This document shows positions 7,207-13,890 of a stretch of 42,276 nucleotides of DNA, piece after piece. The position numbers were made by a program, and so were the translations under genes. Source of the stretch: a virus. The stretch spans positions 1-42,276 of IMG/VR virus record IMGVR_UViG_3300021142_000068, one strand, 5' to 3'. The notes below the pieces were generated by a model. The model did not search any database and had not been told where the DNA came from. It was given only the letters and a program-made list of their open reading frames with translations. Each line of letters opens with the position of its first letter. Position 1 is the first letter of the stretch.

Positions 7207-7690
7207 TGTTGGTCATGAGCATGCTGTGGGCATGCTTAGTATTCCTTATCGCACTCCTTCTGGAGTGGTTGGAATAAAGTTTCGCCGGATTGATGGCGGT
7301 ACACCGAAGTACCTATGGCCAACAGGTCAAAAGATTGGACTATTCAATGTGCAAGACTTGCATAAATCATCAGACACAATCGCTATCTGCGAGGGAGAGA
7401 TTGACACAATCATTCTTTCTGGGTGTGTTGGTATTCCTAGCGTGGGCGTGGCTGGTGTTAGCCAATGGAAAGCGCACTTTCCTAAACTCTTTGAGCCGTA
7501 TACGAAAATCTTAATCTTTGCTGATAACGACGTGAAGGAAGATGGTCGTAACCCAGGGCAAGAGCTGGCCAAGCGGATCAAGGAAGATCTGCCGGCAGCA
7601 ATTGTGGTTGGTCTTCCGGGCAATCAGGATGTTAATGATCTATACTTAGCCTATGGTAAAGACTGGTTTGATGAGAGGCTAGCAGCATGA
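7055..7690 (+). CDS. Primase TOPRIM domain protein
   Basis: The 211-aa protein starts at ATG 7055, with AAAGGAG about 8 nt upstream. It has a DnaG-like core: a 'GIKFRRI' strand leading to the catalytic ICEGEIDTI (Glu113, Glu115), then ILIFADND (Asp157, Asp159), the metal-binding pair of TOPRIM folds. It would make RNA primers together with the zinc-finger protein encoded just upstream, with which it overlaps by 152 nt. A 'GNQDVNDL' segment near the C terminus is typical of phage primase-like TOPRIM proteins. Confidence 0.85.
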   Translation: MLNAEQKALLTEAAQRYADHIEPQALSYLLERGISPQVASTYQLGSVVEPSVGHEHAVGMLSIPYRTPSGVVGIKFRRIDGGTPKYLWPTGQKIGLFNVQDLHKSSDTIAICEGEIDTIILSGCVGIPSVGVAGVSQWKAHFPKLFEPYTKILIFADNDVKEDGRNPGQELAKRIKEDLPAAIVVGLPGNQDVNDLYLAYGKDWFDERLAA

Positions 7691-8184
7691 AATTTGCATA
7701 CGCTGATCCGCCTTATTACACAATGGGTAAGAAGATGTATGGCAAACTGCATGAAGAGGCGGCGATTTGGGATGACAAACAATCGCACAGGGATTTAATA
7801 ATGCGACTTAAAACTGAATATCCCGATGGGTGGGCAATGTCTTGCAATCCGGCTAATTTGCATTGGCTTTTAGTTGACCATGATGATATTCGCATTTGCG
7901 CATGGACTAAAACTTTTCATCAAATTAGAGGAACAACCAATCAATTTGCTTGGGAAGCAGTGTTGCTGGGGGGGGGGCGAAAAGATAACAAACGCAAGCC
8001 AATGGTACGCGACTGGTTGTCTTGTCCAATAGCTATGAAAAAAGGATTACAAGGGGCAAAACCCGATAAGTTTAATGATTGGATTTTGGATTTACTTAAT
8101 TACCAAAACGGTGACACTTTGGATGACCTTTTTCCCGGCACTAATGGTATGGCCGAAGCAATTTTAAGAAGAGAGTTGACATGA
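7687..8184 (+). CDS. DNA adenine/cytosine-N4 methyltransferase-like protein
   Basis: The 165-aa protein carries the catalytic ADPPYY motif at residues 6-11 and ends with 'GDTLDDLFPGTNGM', the loop that holds S-adenosylmethionine in permuted DNA amino-methyltransferases of actinophages. It is shorter than stand-alone methylases but seems to have both halves. It would modify phage DNA, perhaps against host restriction; no partner nuclease is obvious. The gene is AT-richer than its neighbours (a 60-base count at 8041-8100 gives 19 G+C), suggesting transfer. A G10 run sits in its middle. Confidence 0.75.
   Translation: MKFAYADPPYYTMGKKMYGKLHEEAAIWDDKQSHRDLIMRLKTEYPDGWAMSCNPANLHWLLVDHDDIRICAWTKTFHQIRGTTNQFAWEAVLLGGGRKDNKRKPMVRDWLSCPIAMKKGLQGAKPDKFNDWILDLLNYQNGDTLDDLFPGTNGMAEAILRRELT
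7968..7977. repeat. G10 homopolymer inside the methyltransferase gene
   Basis: Ten consecutive G bases encode Gly-Gly-Gly after Leu in the present frame. A gain or loss of one G would truncate the protein. Such tracts slip readily during replication; a sequencing error is also possible. Confidence 0.85.
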
Positions 8185-8738
8185 CAACCGTCGTGGGCAT
8201 ACAGGGACCAACATGGGCTGTCATCGGTGGTGACAGTCGTGTTGTGGACGGCGGAAAGATAACCGACTTGCCCAAAAACGCTGGAAAAATTTTTAGAAAA
8301 AATGAATACATCGTTGCCATTGCCGGTGACTTTCGCGTGGGCCAAATCCTGCAACACGCCTTTGACTATCCCAAGCCACCGGACAATGTGAACCAAGAAG
8401 GCATGGATCGTTGGATGACTGCTGAGTTTATCCCGCTGCTCCAAGAGCATTACAAAGAAATGAACTACACAGTTGATAACGATTTGGGAAGCGAGGTTCT
8501 CATTGCAATCTCAGGAATTATTTACGCCTTGGATCAAGACTGGACTTGGGCAAGAGATAGACGAGGCATTTATGCAGCTGGTTCAGGACAGGCTTATGCC
8601 TACGGCGCACTCAGTGCTTACAATTTCCCTAAGTCTGCAAGTGATGCAACTAGCATCATCAAGCAAGCAATCAAAATCTCAGCTTCATATGATGTTAACA
8701 CAGCAGAACCAGCCATCGTCTTTAGCCAAGAGCCATGA
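8181..8738 (+). CDS. Proteasome beta/HslV-like Ntn-hydrolase
   Basis: The 185-aa protein aligns with proteasome beta subunits and HslV along its whole length. It starts MTTVVGI, so removal of Met would expose a catalytic Thr. Counting that Thr as 1, Asp17 and Arg19 fall in GGDSR exactly as in the 20S proteasome, and the lysine of KIF sits two residues later than Lys33. Later 'AAGSGQAYAYGAL' matches the conserved GSGS-A-Y-L helix start, and an Asp in 'SYDV' matches the Asp166 area. No propeptide is present, as in HslV. No ATPase partner is encoded nearby. It overlaps the methyltransferase stop by 4 nt. Confidence 0.8.
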   Translation: MTTVVGIQGPTWAVIGGDSRVVDGGKITDLPKNAGKIFRKNEYIVAIAGDFRVGQILQHAFDYPKPPDNVNQEGMDRWMTAEFIPLLQEHYKEMNYTVDNDLGSEVLIAISGIIYALDQDWTWARDRRGIYAAGSGQAYAYGALSAYNFPKSASDATSIIKQAIKISASYDVNTAEPAIVFSQEP

Positions 8739-8932
8739 CCGAGTATTATGATCCGCGCTTCATAGGCGGACCGCTAGATGGCGGGCGTGTATCTATGGCG
8801 TACTGGATCTTAGATGAAGTGCAATATGTGATGCACGACGCAGAGGGAAACAATATGTTATTCTTATACCAATTGGACGAATCGGACAAAAATTACCATT
8901 ACGTAAACCCAGCAAAGGAGCACAATGACTAA
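8735..8932 (+). CDS. 65-aa unknown protein
   Basis: The small protein begins with a 'FIGGPLDGG' segment, a motif often seen at the start of short phage proteins of unknown function. Its second half, rich in aromatic and acidic residues, looks like a few beta strands. It overlaps the previous and next genes by 4 and 8 nt. No function can be read from the sequence. Confidence 0.6.
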   Translation: MTEYYDPRFIGGPLDGGRVSMAYWILDEVQYVMHDAEGNNMLFLYQLDESDKNYHYVNPAKEHND

Positions 8933-9212
8933 AGAACGTGATTTTGCCGCAGATGTTTGGGCAATTATGGACGATCTTGGTAACCTGCTCATTAGCAAGC
9001 AAGAGGACTACGGCCCAGGTAATGTCAACAACGCCTACGGCGGACCGATCAATGGTCTACTTGTGCGCATTGGAGATAAGTTCGAGCGACTTAAGCACCT
9101 TTATGGCAATGGCATTGAGCCAAACCATGAATCGATTGAAGACTCGTTCAAGGACATGGCTAACTATGCCATCATCGCCCTGATGGTAGAACGCGGGCTT
9201 TGGCCGAAATGA
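8925..9212 (+). CDS. MazG-like/DUF1599 nucleotide pyrophosphohydrolase
   Basis: The 95-aa helical protein fits the DUF1599/MazG-like pattern: 'KQEDYGPGN' in the first helix, 'VRIGDKFERLKHL' in the second, and 'ESIEDSFKDMANYAI' in the third, with the acidic residues expected to bind magnesium. Such enzymes hydrolyse nucleoside triphosphates to monophosphates, helping to control nucleotide pools during phage replication. It starts behind an AAAGGAG sequence. Confidence 0.8.
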   Translation: MTKERDFAADVWAIMDDLGNLLISKQEDYGPGNVNNAYGGPINGLLVRIGDKFERLKHLYGNGIEPNHESIEDSFKDMANYAIIALMVERGLWPK

Positions 9213-9361
9213 GTCAGGATATTGCCAAGGCAAGGCAGAAGATTGAAGATGCTAAAACATCAGTTCCATTGGATCACAAAGATTACGAATGGATGGATGG
9301 CTTTAATCACGGACTTGACTGGGCAATTCGCATACTTGATAAAGATAAGAGCGCATCGTGA
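9209..9361 (+). CDS. 50-aa small protein
   Basis: The ATG overlaps the previous stop (ATGA), and its own stop overlaps the GTG of the next gene (GTGA). It encodes a charged helix followed by 'MDGFNHGLDWAIRIL', a short motif seen in many small phage proteins. No family is recognised. The coupling on both sides supports it being real. Confidence 0.55.
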   Translation: MSQDIAKARQKIEDAKTSVPLDHKDYEWMDGFNHGLDWAIRILDKDKSAS

Positions 9362-9648
9362 CTGCATCGTATGAGTTAAAGCGCAAACATAATTTCATGC
9401 ATCGCTATGGAATTACCATTGAAGAGTATGAAGCAATCTTTGAGCAACAGAATGGCCTATGCGCCATCTGCGAGCAACCCGAAAGCCATGGGCGTAACGG
9501 CAAGATCCACCCGCTATCGGTCGATCATAACCATGTTACCGGTCATGTGCGTGGGTTGCTATGCAATAACTGCAATACCAAACTGGGCTACTTTGAGAGC
9601 AAACATATCATCATGCGCTTGATCGCATACTTAATGAGGCAAAAATGA
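9358..9648 (+). CDS. Recombination endonuclease VII (HNH-like)
   Basis: The 96-aa protein begins at GTG 9358 and matches the endonuclease VII family. 'YGITIEEYEAIFEQQNG' leads to a CAIC zinc knuckle (Cys35, Cys38), then 'LSVDHNHVTG' with the catalytic Asp56-His57 pair, then 'VRGLLCNNCN' with the second knuckle (Cys69, Cys72). These enzymes cut branched or mismatched DNA and are common in phages, sometimes as homing-type genes. It is the second candidate junction-cutting enzyme in this operon, with the Hjc-like one at 6278. Confidence 0.9.
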   Translation: MTASYELKRKHNFMHRYGITIEEYEAIFEQQNGLCAICEQPESHGRNGKIHPLSVDHNHVTGHVRGLLCNNCNTKLGYFESKHIIMRLIAYLMRQK

Positions 9649-10112
9649 GCATTATCGTTCCCCTAAGCATTGGCGATGTAACCTACTCAACCATCGAAGC
9701 AGTTGAGCGTTACAACTTTAACCGCGACAACGGCAGTTCTTGGTCAAACATTAGCAAGTCATGGCCAGAGGCTATCGCCCGTGAGATTAACGGCGTACTG
9801 GCTGAGATTGCAGTAGCTCGTTGGATGGATCGCTACCCATTCACACTCTTTGCTGATCGCAAAGAAGGCGATGTTGGCGGACATGAAGTTCGATCAACCG
9901 CATACTCATACGGCAAGCTGCTTTTCCAGAAAAAAGATCCAGAAGATCGCAAGTATTTTTTTGTAACAATTGATGGTCATTATGAAGCAACCATTGTGGG
10001 CTGGCTATGGGGCTGGGAAGGTAAGCAGGATCATTTCTGGGACGAGAAAATGCCTGTGCCTTGCTACGCAGTACCGCAGAGCGCACTGCATGATCCAGGA
10101 GATTTGAATTGA
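9645..10112 (+). CDS. Putative PD-(D/E)XK-like nuclease
   Basis: The 155-aa protein has a restriction-endonuclease-like arrangement: a helix 'INGVLAEIAVARWM' with a conserved Glu, then 'GDVGGHEVRST', where Asp and Glu-x-Arg take the place of D...ExK, then strands 'YFFVTI' and 'IVGWLWGW'. I recall similar proteins in many phage genomes without known function. The Arg in place of the usual Lys leaves activity uncertain. It overlaps the endonuclease VII gene and the following gene by 4 nt each. Confidence 0.6.
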   Translation: MSIIVPLSIGDVTYSTIEAVERYNFNRDNGSSWSNISKSWPEAIAREINGVLAEIAVARWMDRYPFTLFADRKEGDVGGHEVRSTAYSYGKLLFQKKDPEDRKYFFVTIDGHYEATIVGWLWGWEGKQDHFWDEKMPVPCYAVPQSALHDPGDLN

Positions 10113-10732
10113 GTTGGCTTGAAGATGCGCAAGAGATTGCCGGCACAGTCGCCCGTCAAGTCCACAAGCGTTACCACACGTATTTTGACATTGCGGATGT
10201 TAAACAAGAACTTATCGTCTGGGTCTTACGGCGTGAAGGCAAGTGCAAGGAGTGGCTTGACCATGATCCAGGTACTGAAGATTACAAGTCTGGTGTTAAC
10301 CTGCTTGCCAAAACTCTGCAACGCCATGCTGACAAGTATTGTCGCAGAGCTAAGGCGCAAGCGGTAGGTTACGAAACTCGGGATGAGGCGTACTACTCAC
10401 CAGAGATGCTTGAAACTATCCTGCCATTTGTCTGGCAATCTGTCATTCCTACCAGCAACCCTGCTGGAGAGCGCGTTAGCGGGGGTGGAGCGCCTTCTGA
10501 GGGCGGTAACTACATCATCTCGGTCATTGATGTACGCAAGGGTGTAAAGCGCTTAGAACCGGACGATCAGCTGATTTTGCACATGAAGTATGTTGAGCAG
10601 ATGACCTATGAGAAGGTCGCTGAAACGCTAGAAGTATCACGCTCGTCTGCTGAGCGTAAGATCAAAGGCGCGTTGCGCCGGTTGGTAAAGGAACTAGGCG
10701 GGCAGGACCCGTGGGCAAGGAGCAAAGAGTAA
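10109..10732 (+). CDS. Sigma-70-like/HTH transcription protein
   Basis: The 207-aa protein starts at TTG 10109, overlapping the previous stop, with GGAG just upstream. Its last 45 residues form a region-4-type helix-turn-helix ('MTYEKVAETLEVSRSSAERKI', split here as MTYEKVAETL and EVSRSSAERK). The N-terminal helical part, 'ADVKQELIVWVL', resembles sigma region 2 entry sequences. The middle is a Gly/Ser linker. It is probably a phage sigma-like factor or transcription activator that redirects host polymerase, possibly to late genes; its promoter target is not visible. Confidence 0.7.
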   Translation: MSWLEDAQEIAGTVARQVHKRYHTYFDIADVKQELIVWVLRREGKCKEWLDHDPGTEDYKSGVNLLAKTLQRHADKYCRRAKAQAVGYETRDEAYYSPEMLETILPFVWQSVIPTSNPAGERVSGGGAPSEGGNYIISVIDVRKGVKRLEPDDQLILHMKYVEQMTYEKVAETLEVSRSSAERKIKGALRRLVKELGGQDPWARSKE

Positions 10733-10917
10733 TGGCTACATATGAATATCGTTGCAGTGTATGCAATATCGAGCTAGATGTTGAGCGTTCAATGTTTGAA
10801 GAAGCTATTGACCCGCAATGTTGCGGCATTGCTATGCGCCGCACCTACTCTAGCCCACCGGTGAAGTTTAACGGCTCTGGCTTTTACTCTACTGATAACG
10901 CCAACCCACGGGCATAG
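10732..10917 (+). CDS. FmdB-like zinc-ribbon protein
   Basis: The start ATG 10732 overlaps the previous stop (TAATG) and gives 61 aa. The protein starts ATYEYRCSVC, exactly the layout of FmdB/CxxC_CxxC_SSSS regulatory zinc ribbons. The second metal half is CC rather than C-x2-C (residues 30-31), followed by 'GIAMRRTYS'. These small proteins are thought to bind nucleic acid or regulate transcription, but evidence is thin. Good family match, unknown job. Confidence 0.75.
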   Translation: MATYEYRCSVCNIELDVERSMFEEAIDPQCCGIAMRRTYSSPPVKFNGSGFYSTDNANPRA

Positions 10918-10918
10918 T

Positions 10919-11599
10919 ATGCAAGTAAACGTGGTAGATGAGTCGAAGACTCTTGGCGGTAATACAACGATCATCACTCAGGCGTTAAATGTCTTTGCCC
11001 AGCAGGTAACTACTGCGTGGGGTTTGCCGAAGATGAATGTAATCCAGGGCAGCGCCCGCGTGACCAATGCGTGGAATGTCGTATTCGTCAACCAGTTTCC
11101 CAACCCAGCGGTAGGCAGTAATGTGCTTGGCTACCATGAAGTGATTAACACTTTACCTATTGCTTATGTACGTGTTGATGCATTTGGTAAGCGTAGCCCG
11201 CTTGGTACATACGTTAAGCCGCTTACTATCTTGAAAAAGCAAATCCATGCTGCCATCTGCACACCTGGCGTAGCCAGTGTTGCCATGCATGAGCTTGCTG
11301 AGATGATCGTTGACCCAAATTGCAGTCGCTATGCCACCGATAGCCAAGGGCGTAACTGGTTGATGGAAGTGTGCGACCATACAGTTGGCCAGTACAACAT
11401 CCCGCTACCAACCTATAGTGCCAATGTCATTGCACCAGACTTTACGCATCCATCGTTCTATGATCTTAAAGGCGAAGCACCGTATTCGCAGATGAACGTC
11501 CCAAGTAAGCCTTTTACACTGGTTAAAGGGGCTTATGGCTACTACAAGTCGCCCAACGGCGATTTACCTATTGCAGCTGATCAACTAGACGTAGAATAA
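10919..11599 (+). CDS. Zincin-like protein with HELAE motif
   Basis: The 226-aa protein contains 'VAMHELAEMIVDP', an H-E-x-x-E motif (His124, Glu125, Glu128) with a following Asp, and later 'LMEVCDH' (Glu150, Asp153). This resembles a family of phage and bacterial proteins of metallopeptidase type in which the second His of HExxH is replaced. No signal peptide is present. It may be a peptidase or a structural relic of one. It is the last gene of the rightward early block and is followed by a bidirectional terminator. Confidence 0.55.
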   Translation: MQVNVVDESKTLGGNTTIITQALNVFAQQVTTAWGLPKMNVIQGSARVTNAWNVVFVNQFPNPAVGSNVLGYHEVINTLPIAYVRVDAFGKRSPLGTYVKPLTILKKQIHAAICTPGVASVAMHELAEMIVDPNCSRYATDSQGRNWLMEVCDHTVGQYNIPLPTYSANVIAPDFTHPSFYDLKGEAPYSQMNVPSKPFTLVKGAYGYYKSPNGDLPIAADQLDVE

Positions 11600-11605
11600 A
11601 ATAAA

Positions 11606-11630
11606 CCCCGCGGACAGGAATGACGCGGGG
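11606..11630. terminator. Bidirectional terminator between convergent blocks
   Basis: CCCCGCG (11606-11612) pairs with CGCGGGG (11624-11630) over an 11-nt loop. It lies between the stops of the converging genes at 11599 and 11639. A-rich sequence on the left and cttat on the right give only weak U tracts. Confidence 0.8.
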
Positions 11631-11638
11631 CTTATCTG

Positions 11639-11929
11639 TTATACAGTAGGCGATGACGGGTCGCGTACCTTGGCTATTATGCCATAACTATCGTCAACTG
11701 ACAAAACATGCTTGCCGTAATCCTTACGCAAGTTATTGACAGTGTTATATGGACCGACTGCAATAGCTGTTTTAAGGCTTGGATAGATCGCTACAGCCAT
11801 CCATTGCTCGCGTTGGGCAGTCAGTTCCTCGACCAGTTCCCATACGCGCTTAGCCATATCCTCGCTTGACTCTGCATCCTCTTCAAGCAGGGCAGCCATC
11901 TTCTTAATCTCGCTTGGCTTGGCTTTCAT
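11639..11929 (-). CDS. 96-aa helical protein, last gene of the leftward block
   Basis: The product has a charged helical N-terminal half (MKAKPSEIKKMAALLEED and onward) and a C-terminal half that looks alpha/beta, with 'MAVAIYPSLKTAIAVGPY'. It overlaps the upstream gene by 4 nt. I recall similar small proteins in actinophages next to the MTHDELL pair, but no function is known. Confidence 0.65.
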   Translation of the reverse strand: MKAKPSEIKKMAALLEEDAESSEDMAKRVWELVEELTAQREQWMAVAIYPSLKTAIAVGPYNTVNNLRKDYGKHVLSVDDSYGIIAKVRDPSSPTV

Positions 11930-12156
11930 GCTAACTTTCTTTCAATAGATTGGATGGTGGGACAAGGGTAGTCGGTGCTTTCGCAATGAGAGCAGACGAT
12001 GACTGGATCATCTGTAAGCACAATTACTGGCTTATGCAATTCCACGACTGCGCGAAGGGCTAGCCAGGGAGCATTAGCCCATCGATGTTTATTACATTCA
12101 GGTTCGCAAACTTCTATTTCATCATTAATAAGTGCTAGCAATTCATCGTGGGTCAT
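11926..12156 (-). CDS. MTHDELLALI-family small Cys-rich protein, copy 2
   Basis: I chose ATG 12156 (76 aa), because it overlaps the upstream stop, has GGGAG before it, and starts with the same MTHDELLALIN as its upstream paralogue. Shared features are CEPEC near residue 20, the helix 'WLALRAVVELHKP', a C-x2-C knuckle, and a 'PCPTIQSIERKL' tail. This family of small, probably zinc-binding proteins is typical of actinophages; function unknown. It and the next entry are a tandem duplication. Confidence 0.75.
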   Translation of the reverse strand: MTHDELLALINDEIEVCEPECNKHRWANAPWLALRAVVELHKPVIVLTDDPVIVCSHCESTDYPCPTIQSIERKLA

Positions 12157-12380
12157 TTCAATCTCCCTTGAATGGCGCGGATAGTTTGGCAAGGCCAAAC
12201 AACAGTATGTTCATCTTCGTTGCAGGTGCAGGCATAGCAAAGCGGTCCAAACGGCTCATGTAGTTCCACTACTGCGCGGATGGCTAGCCACAATTTATTG
12301 GCCGGATCATGGTCGTAACAATCAGGCTCGCAATCCTCTGCGTTCTTGTTAATAAGCGCAAGCAATTCATCGTGTGTCAT
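12153..12380 (-). CDS. MTHDELLALI-family small Cys-rich protein, copy 1
   Basis: The 75-aa paralogue of the gene at 11926 shares the MTHDELLALIN start, CEPDC, 'LAIRAVVELHEP', a Cys knuckle and 'PCQTIRAIQGRL'. The two differ at many positions, so the duplication is not recent. Its ATG overlaps the stop of the upstream 46-aa gene (TGATG). Function unknown; the cysteines suggest zinc. Confidence 0.75.
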   Translation of the reverse strand: MTHDELLALINKNAEDCEPDCYDHDPANKLWLAIRAVVELHEPFGPLCYACTCNEDEHTVVWPCQTIRAIQGRLK

Positions 12381-12520
12381 CAGTAGCCACCTAAGCAGTT
12401 CTTAGACTTGGTATGCCGACGATACTGCAAGGCGTACATGGTCTTAGTTGGGGCAAATAGTTCTACCTTGCAAGCACCACAGGTACCATACCATTCATCA
12501 GCTTCAATATCGTGTGTCAT
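12380..12520 (-). CDS. 46-aa zinc-ribbon-like protein
   Basis: Reading leftward from ATG 12520, the product begins MTHDIEADEWYGTCGACKVE, with a C-x2-C knuckle and one later Cys. The first four residues match the two paralogues downstream, although the rest does not. It starts inside the end of the glycosyltransferase gene (4-nt overlap) and its stop overlaps the next ATG. A small DNA- or protein-binding role is possible. Confidence 0.6.
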   Translation of the reverse strand: MTHDIEADEWYGTCGACKVELFAPTKTMYALQYRRHTKSKNCLGGY

Positions 12521-13350
12521 TTGATTAGTTTTCCCATCCAGTATTTGCATGCACTGACATTTTCGGTAAGAGTAAGATAGCCGTAAATCTGCCGGTTATC
12601 AAGGTACTGCGGGGTTTGACTTGCCCGCCAGTTACGAGCTACGCGGACATATTCATAGTCCTGCGTACCATCGAAGTAGTTGGTGTTTGCTAGGGCGTTT
12701 GGATGGATGAGATAGGTGCAATGCACCAGATCAACCTCATTTATCCCGCGTTTAATGCCATTGAGCAGGGCAAAGTACTCATCGCTATCTTGGTAGTAGC
12801 CAGTCTTGGTTACCGGATGGTGATAGTTGCTGTACCCAGCGCGGTTCTCCTCGCCTTCTGCCACTGCATAGCGCAATAGCGGGGCAATGACGGGGCGATT
12901 AGCCTCGACCAATGCTCGAAGCGTGTTGGGTAGCAGGAAATTGTCCACATCGCAGACAAAGTAATGCGCGCCGTACTCTTTTGCCTCTTCAATGCCTTCT
13001 TGGCGTAGTTTCGCCAGCACATCAAAGCGTTCAGCGTTCCACTCATGCACATCAAAGCGTTGTACCTGCTCCGGCACATCTTCATCGTTAAACCAGATCG
13101 ATCGCCAGTTGTACAGGTGCTCGTCTGACTCATAGCCATTTGCAGCGCGGATAGGCAATTCATCTATCCAGTCTTGGATAATCTCAGCCGTATTGTCGTT
13201 ATTGTTGTTAGTTCTAAAGCTGAGAATGATCTTACTGCGCGGGTAATCAATGTTATCTAGGTTCTGTTCTAGCCAATAGGGCAACACCTTTGCCTTATCC
13301 TTAGCGAGAATGTGAAAGTAGACAACGGGTAAATCCCAATCAGTCTTCAT
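12517..13350 (-). CDS. Glycosyltransferase resembling collagen galactosyltransferase (COLGALT/GLT25D N-domain)
   Basis: The 277-aa GT-A enzyme closely follows, in order, the landmarks I recall for the first domain of animal COLGALT: 'FHILAKDKAKVLPYWL', 'LDNIDYPRSK', 'RTNNNNDNTAEIIQDW', 'AKLRQEGIEEA', the metal motif 'FVCDVDNFLLP' (Asp134-x-Asp136), 'TLRALVEANRPVIAPLL', 'YSNYHHP', a 'GYYQ..DEY' stretch, and 'VHCTYLIHP'. It should move a sugar, perhaps galactose, from a UDP-sugar to a protein or glycan. The phage also encodes a collagen-like fibre (33427), a possible substrate. It overlaps genes on both sides in the leftward block. Confidence 0.8.
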   Translation of the reverse strand: MKTDWDLPVVYFHILAKDKAKVLPYWLEQNLDNIDYPRSKIILSFRTNNNNDNTAEIIQDWIDELPIRAANGYESDEHLYNWRSIWFNDEDVPEQVQRFDVHEWNAERFDVLAKLRQEGIEEAKEYGAHYFVCDVDNFLLPNTLRALVEANRPVIAPLLRYAVAEGEENRAGYSNYHHPVTKTGYYQDSDEYFALLNGIKRGINEVDLVHCTYLIHPNALANTNYFDGTQDYEYVRVARNWRASQTPQYLDNRQIYGYLTLTENVSACKYWMGKLIK

Positions 13351-13531
13351 CAGTCACCCACTTGTACATACTGTAATAGGCAATGCGGCGTATCGTTTCC
13401 TGGCTCACGCCGTATCGCTTGGCTAGTTCAATCACATTGATAGCGGTAGCTCCACGACCTTTACTGGTCGATGCAACCTTGTACTCCTTGCGGATAGTCC
13501 GCACCGCTTCTTCATTTAGTTTTAGTACCAT
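13340..13531 (-). CDS. Small helix-turn-helix DNA-binding protein
   Basis: The 63-aa protein is basic and contains 'NVIELAKRYGVSQETIRRIAY', a clear HTH (residues about 32-52; quoted across its two helices as NVIELAKRYGV and SQETIRRIAY). A longer first helix holds 'IRKEYKVAS'. It resembles small actinophage HTH proteins. It overlaps the lysozyme-like gene upstream and the glycosyltransferase gene downstream. It is a candidate reader of the 19-bp repeats at 14522-14694, but that is only an inference from proximity. Confidence 0.75.
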   Translation of the reverse strand: MVLKLNEEAVRTIRKEYKVASTSKGRGATAINVIELAKRYGVSQETIRRIAYYSMYKWVTDED

Positions 13532-13890
13532 CCCACCCTCTTTTCATGTTTTAATGCGTTACAGGCGTTATTGTTCCAATGAGTCTTGATATAGCGCAAG
13601 CCCCAGCGGATTTGAGTTTGATAGTCATACTTGTAATCATTGCCGAATTGAGCCATCTTGTTAGCCGGCAGTGCTTGCGGAATACCCCGCGCCCCGCCGT
13701 GTTTATTGACCGCAGTTACCCGCCAATTACTTTCCATGGTCCAGAGTTTAACTAGGCAGCCCCACTGACGGGCGTTGCCACCTTGGCGCAGGTATAAAGT
13801 ATGGGCGAATTGCTTTGCGGGCGTTAAATGCTCGTTTGCAGCCTTTGTAGGGCAATTACTGACCCAGGTTGCGACCACGACTAATCCCAC
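13522..13890 (-). CDS. Secreted lysozyme/SLT-like muramidase
   Basis: The 122-aa product has a C-terminal transglycosylase-like domain: 'GCLVKLWTMESNWRVTAVNKHGGARGIPQ' read in pieces, with catalytic Glu53 in MESNW and GARGIPQ as the substrate loop, ending 'QTQIRWGLRYI'. The N terminus is hydrophobic (GLVVVATWV). The annotated start is GTG 13890, but the frame stays open upstream and encodes RRKRYIIGF, a better signal-peptide start without an ATG, GTG or TTG that I can find, so the true start is uncertain. It may weaken the wall from outside, or act in host-wall remodelling. It lies inside a regulatory operon, not the lysis cassette. Confidence 0.75.
   Translation of the reverse strand: MGLVVVATWVSNCPTKAANEHLTPAKQFAHTLYLRQGGNARQWGCLVKLWTMESNWRVTAVNKHGGARGIPQALPANKMAQFGNDYKYDYQTQIRWGLRYIKTHWNNNACNALKHEKRVGWY

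Noticed and set aside
9645-10112. Restriction partner of the methyltransferase
   Set aside because: The nuclease-like protein is several genes away, has Arg instead of the catalytic Lys and belongs to a type widespread in phages without a methylase, so a restriction-modification pair is not supported.
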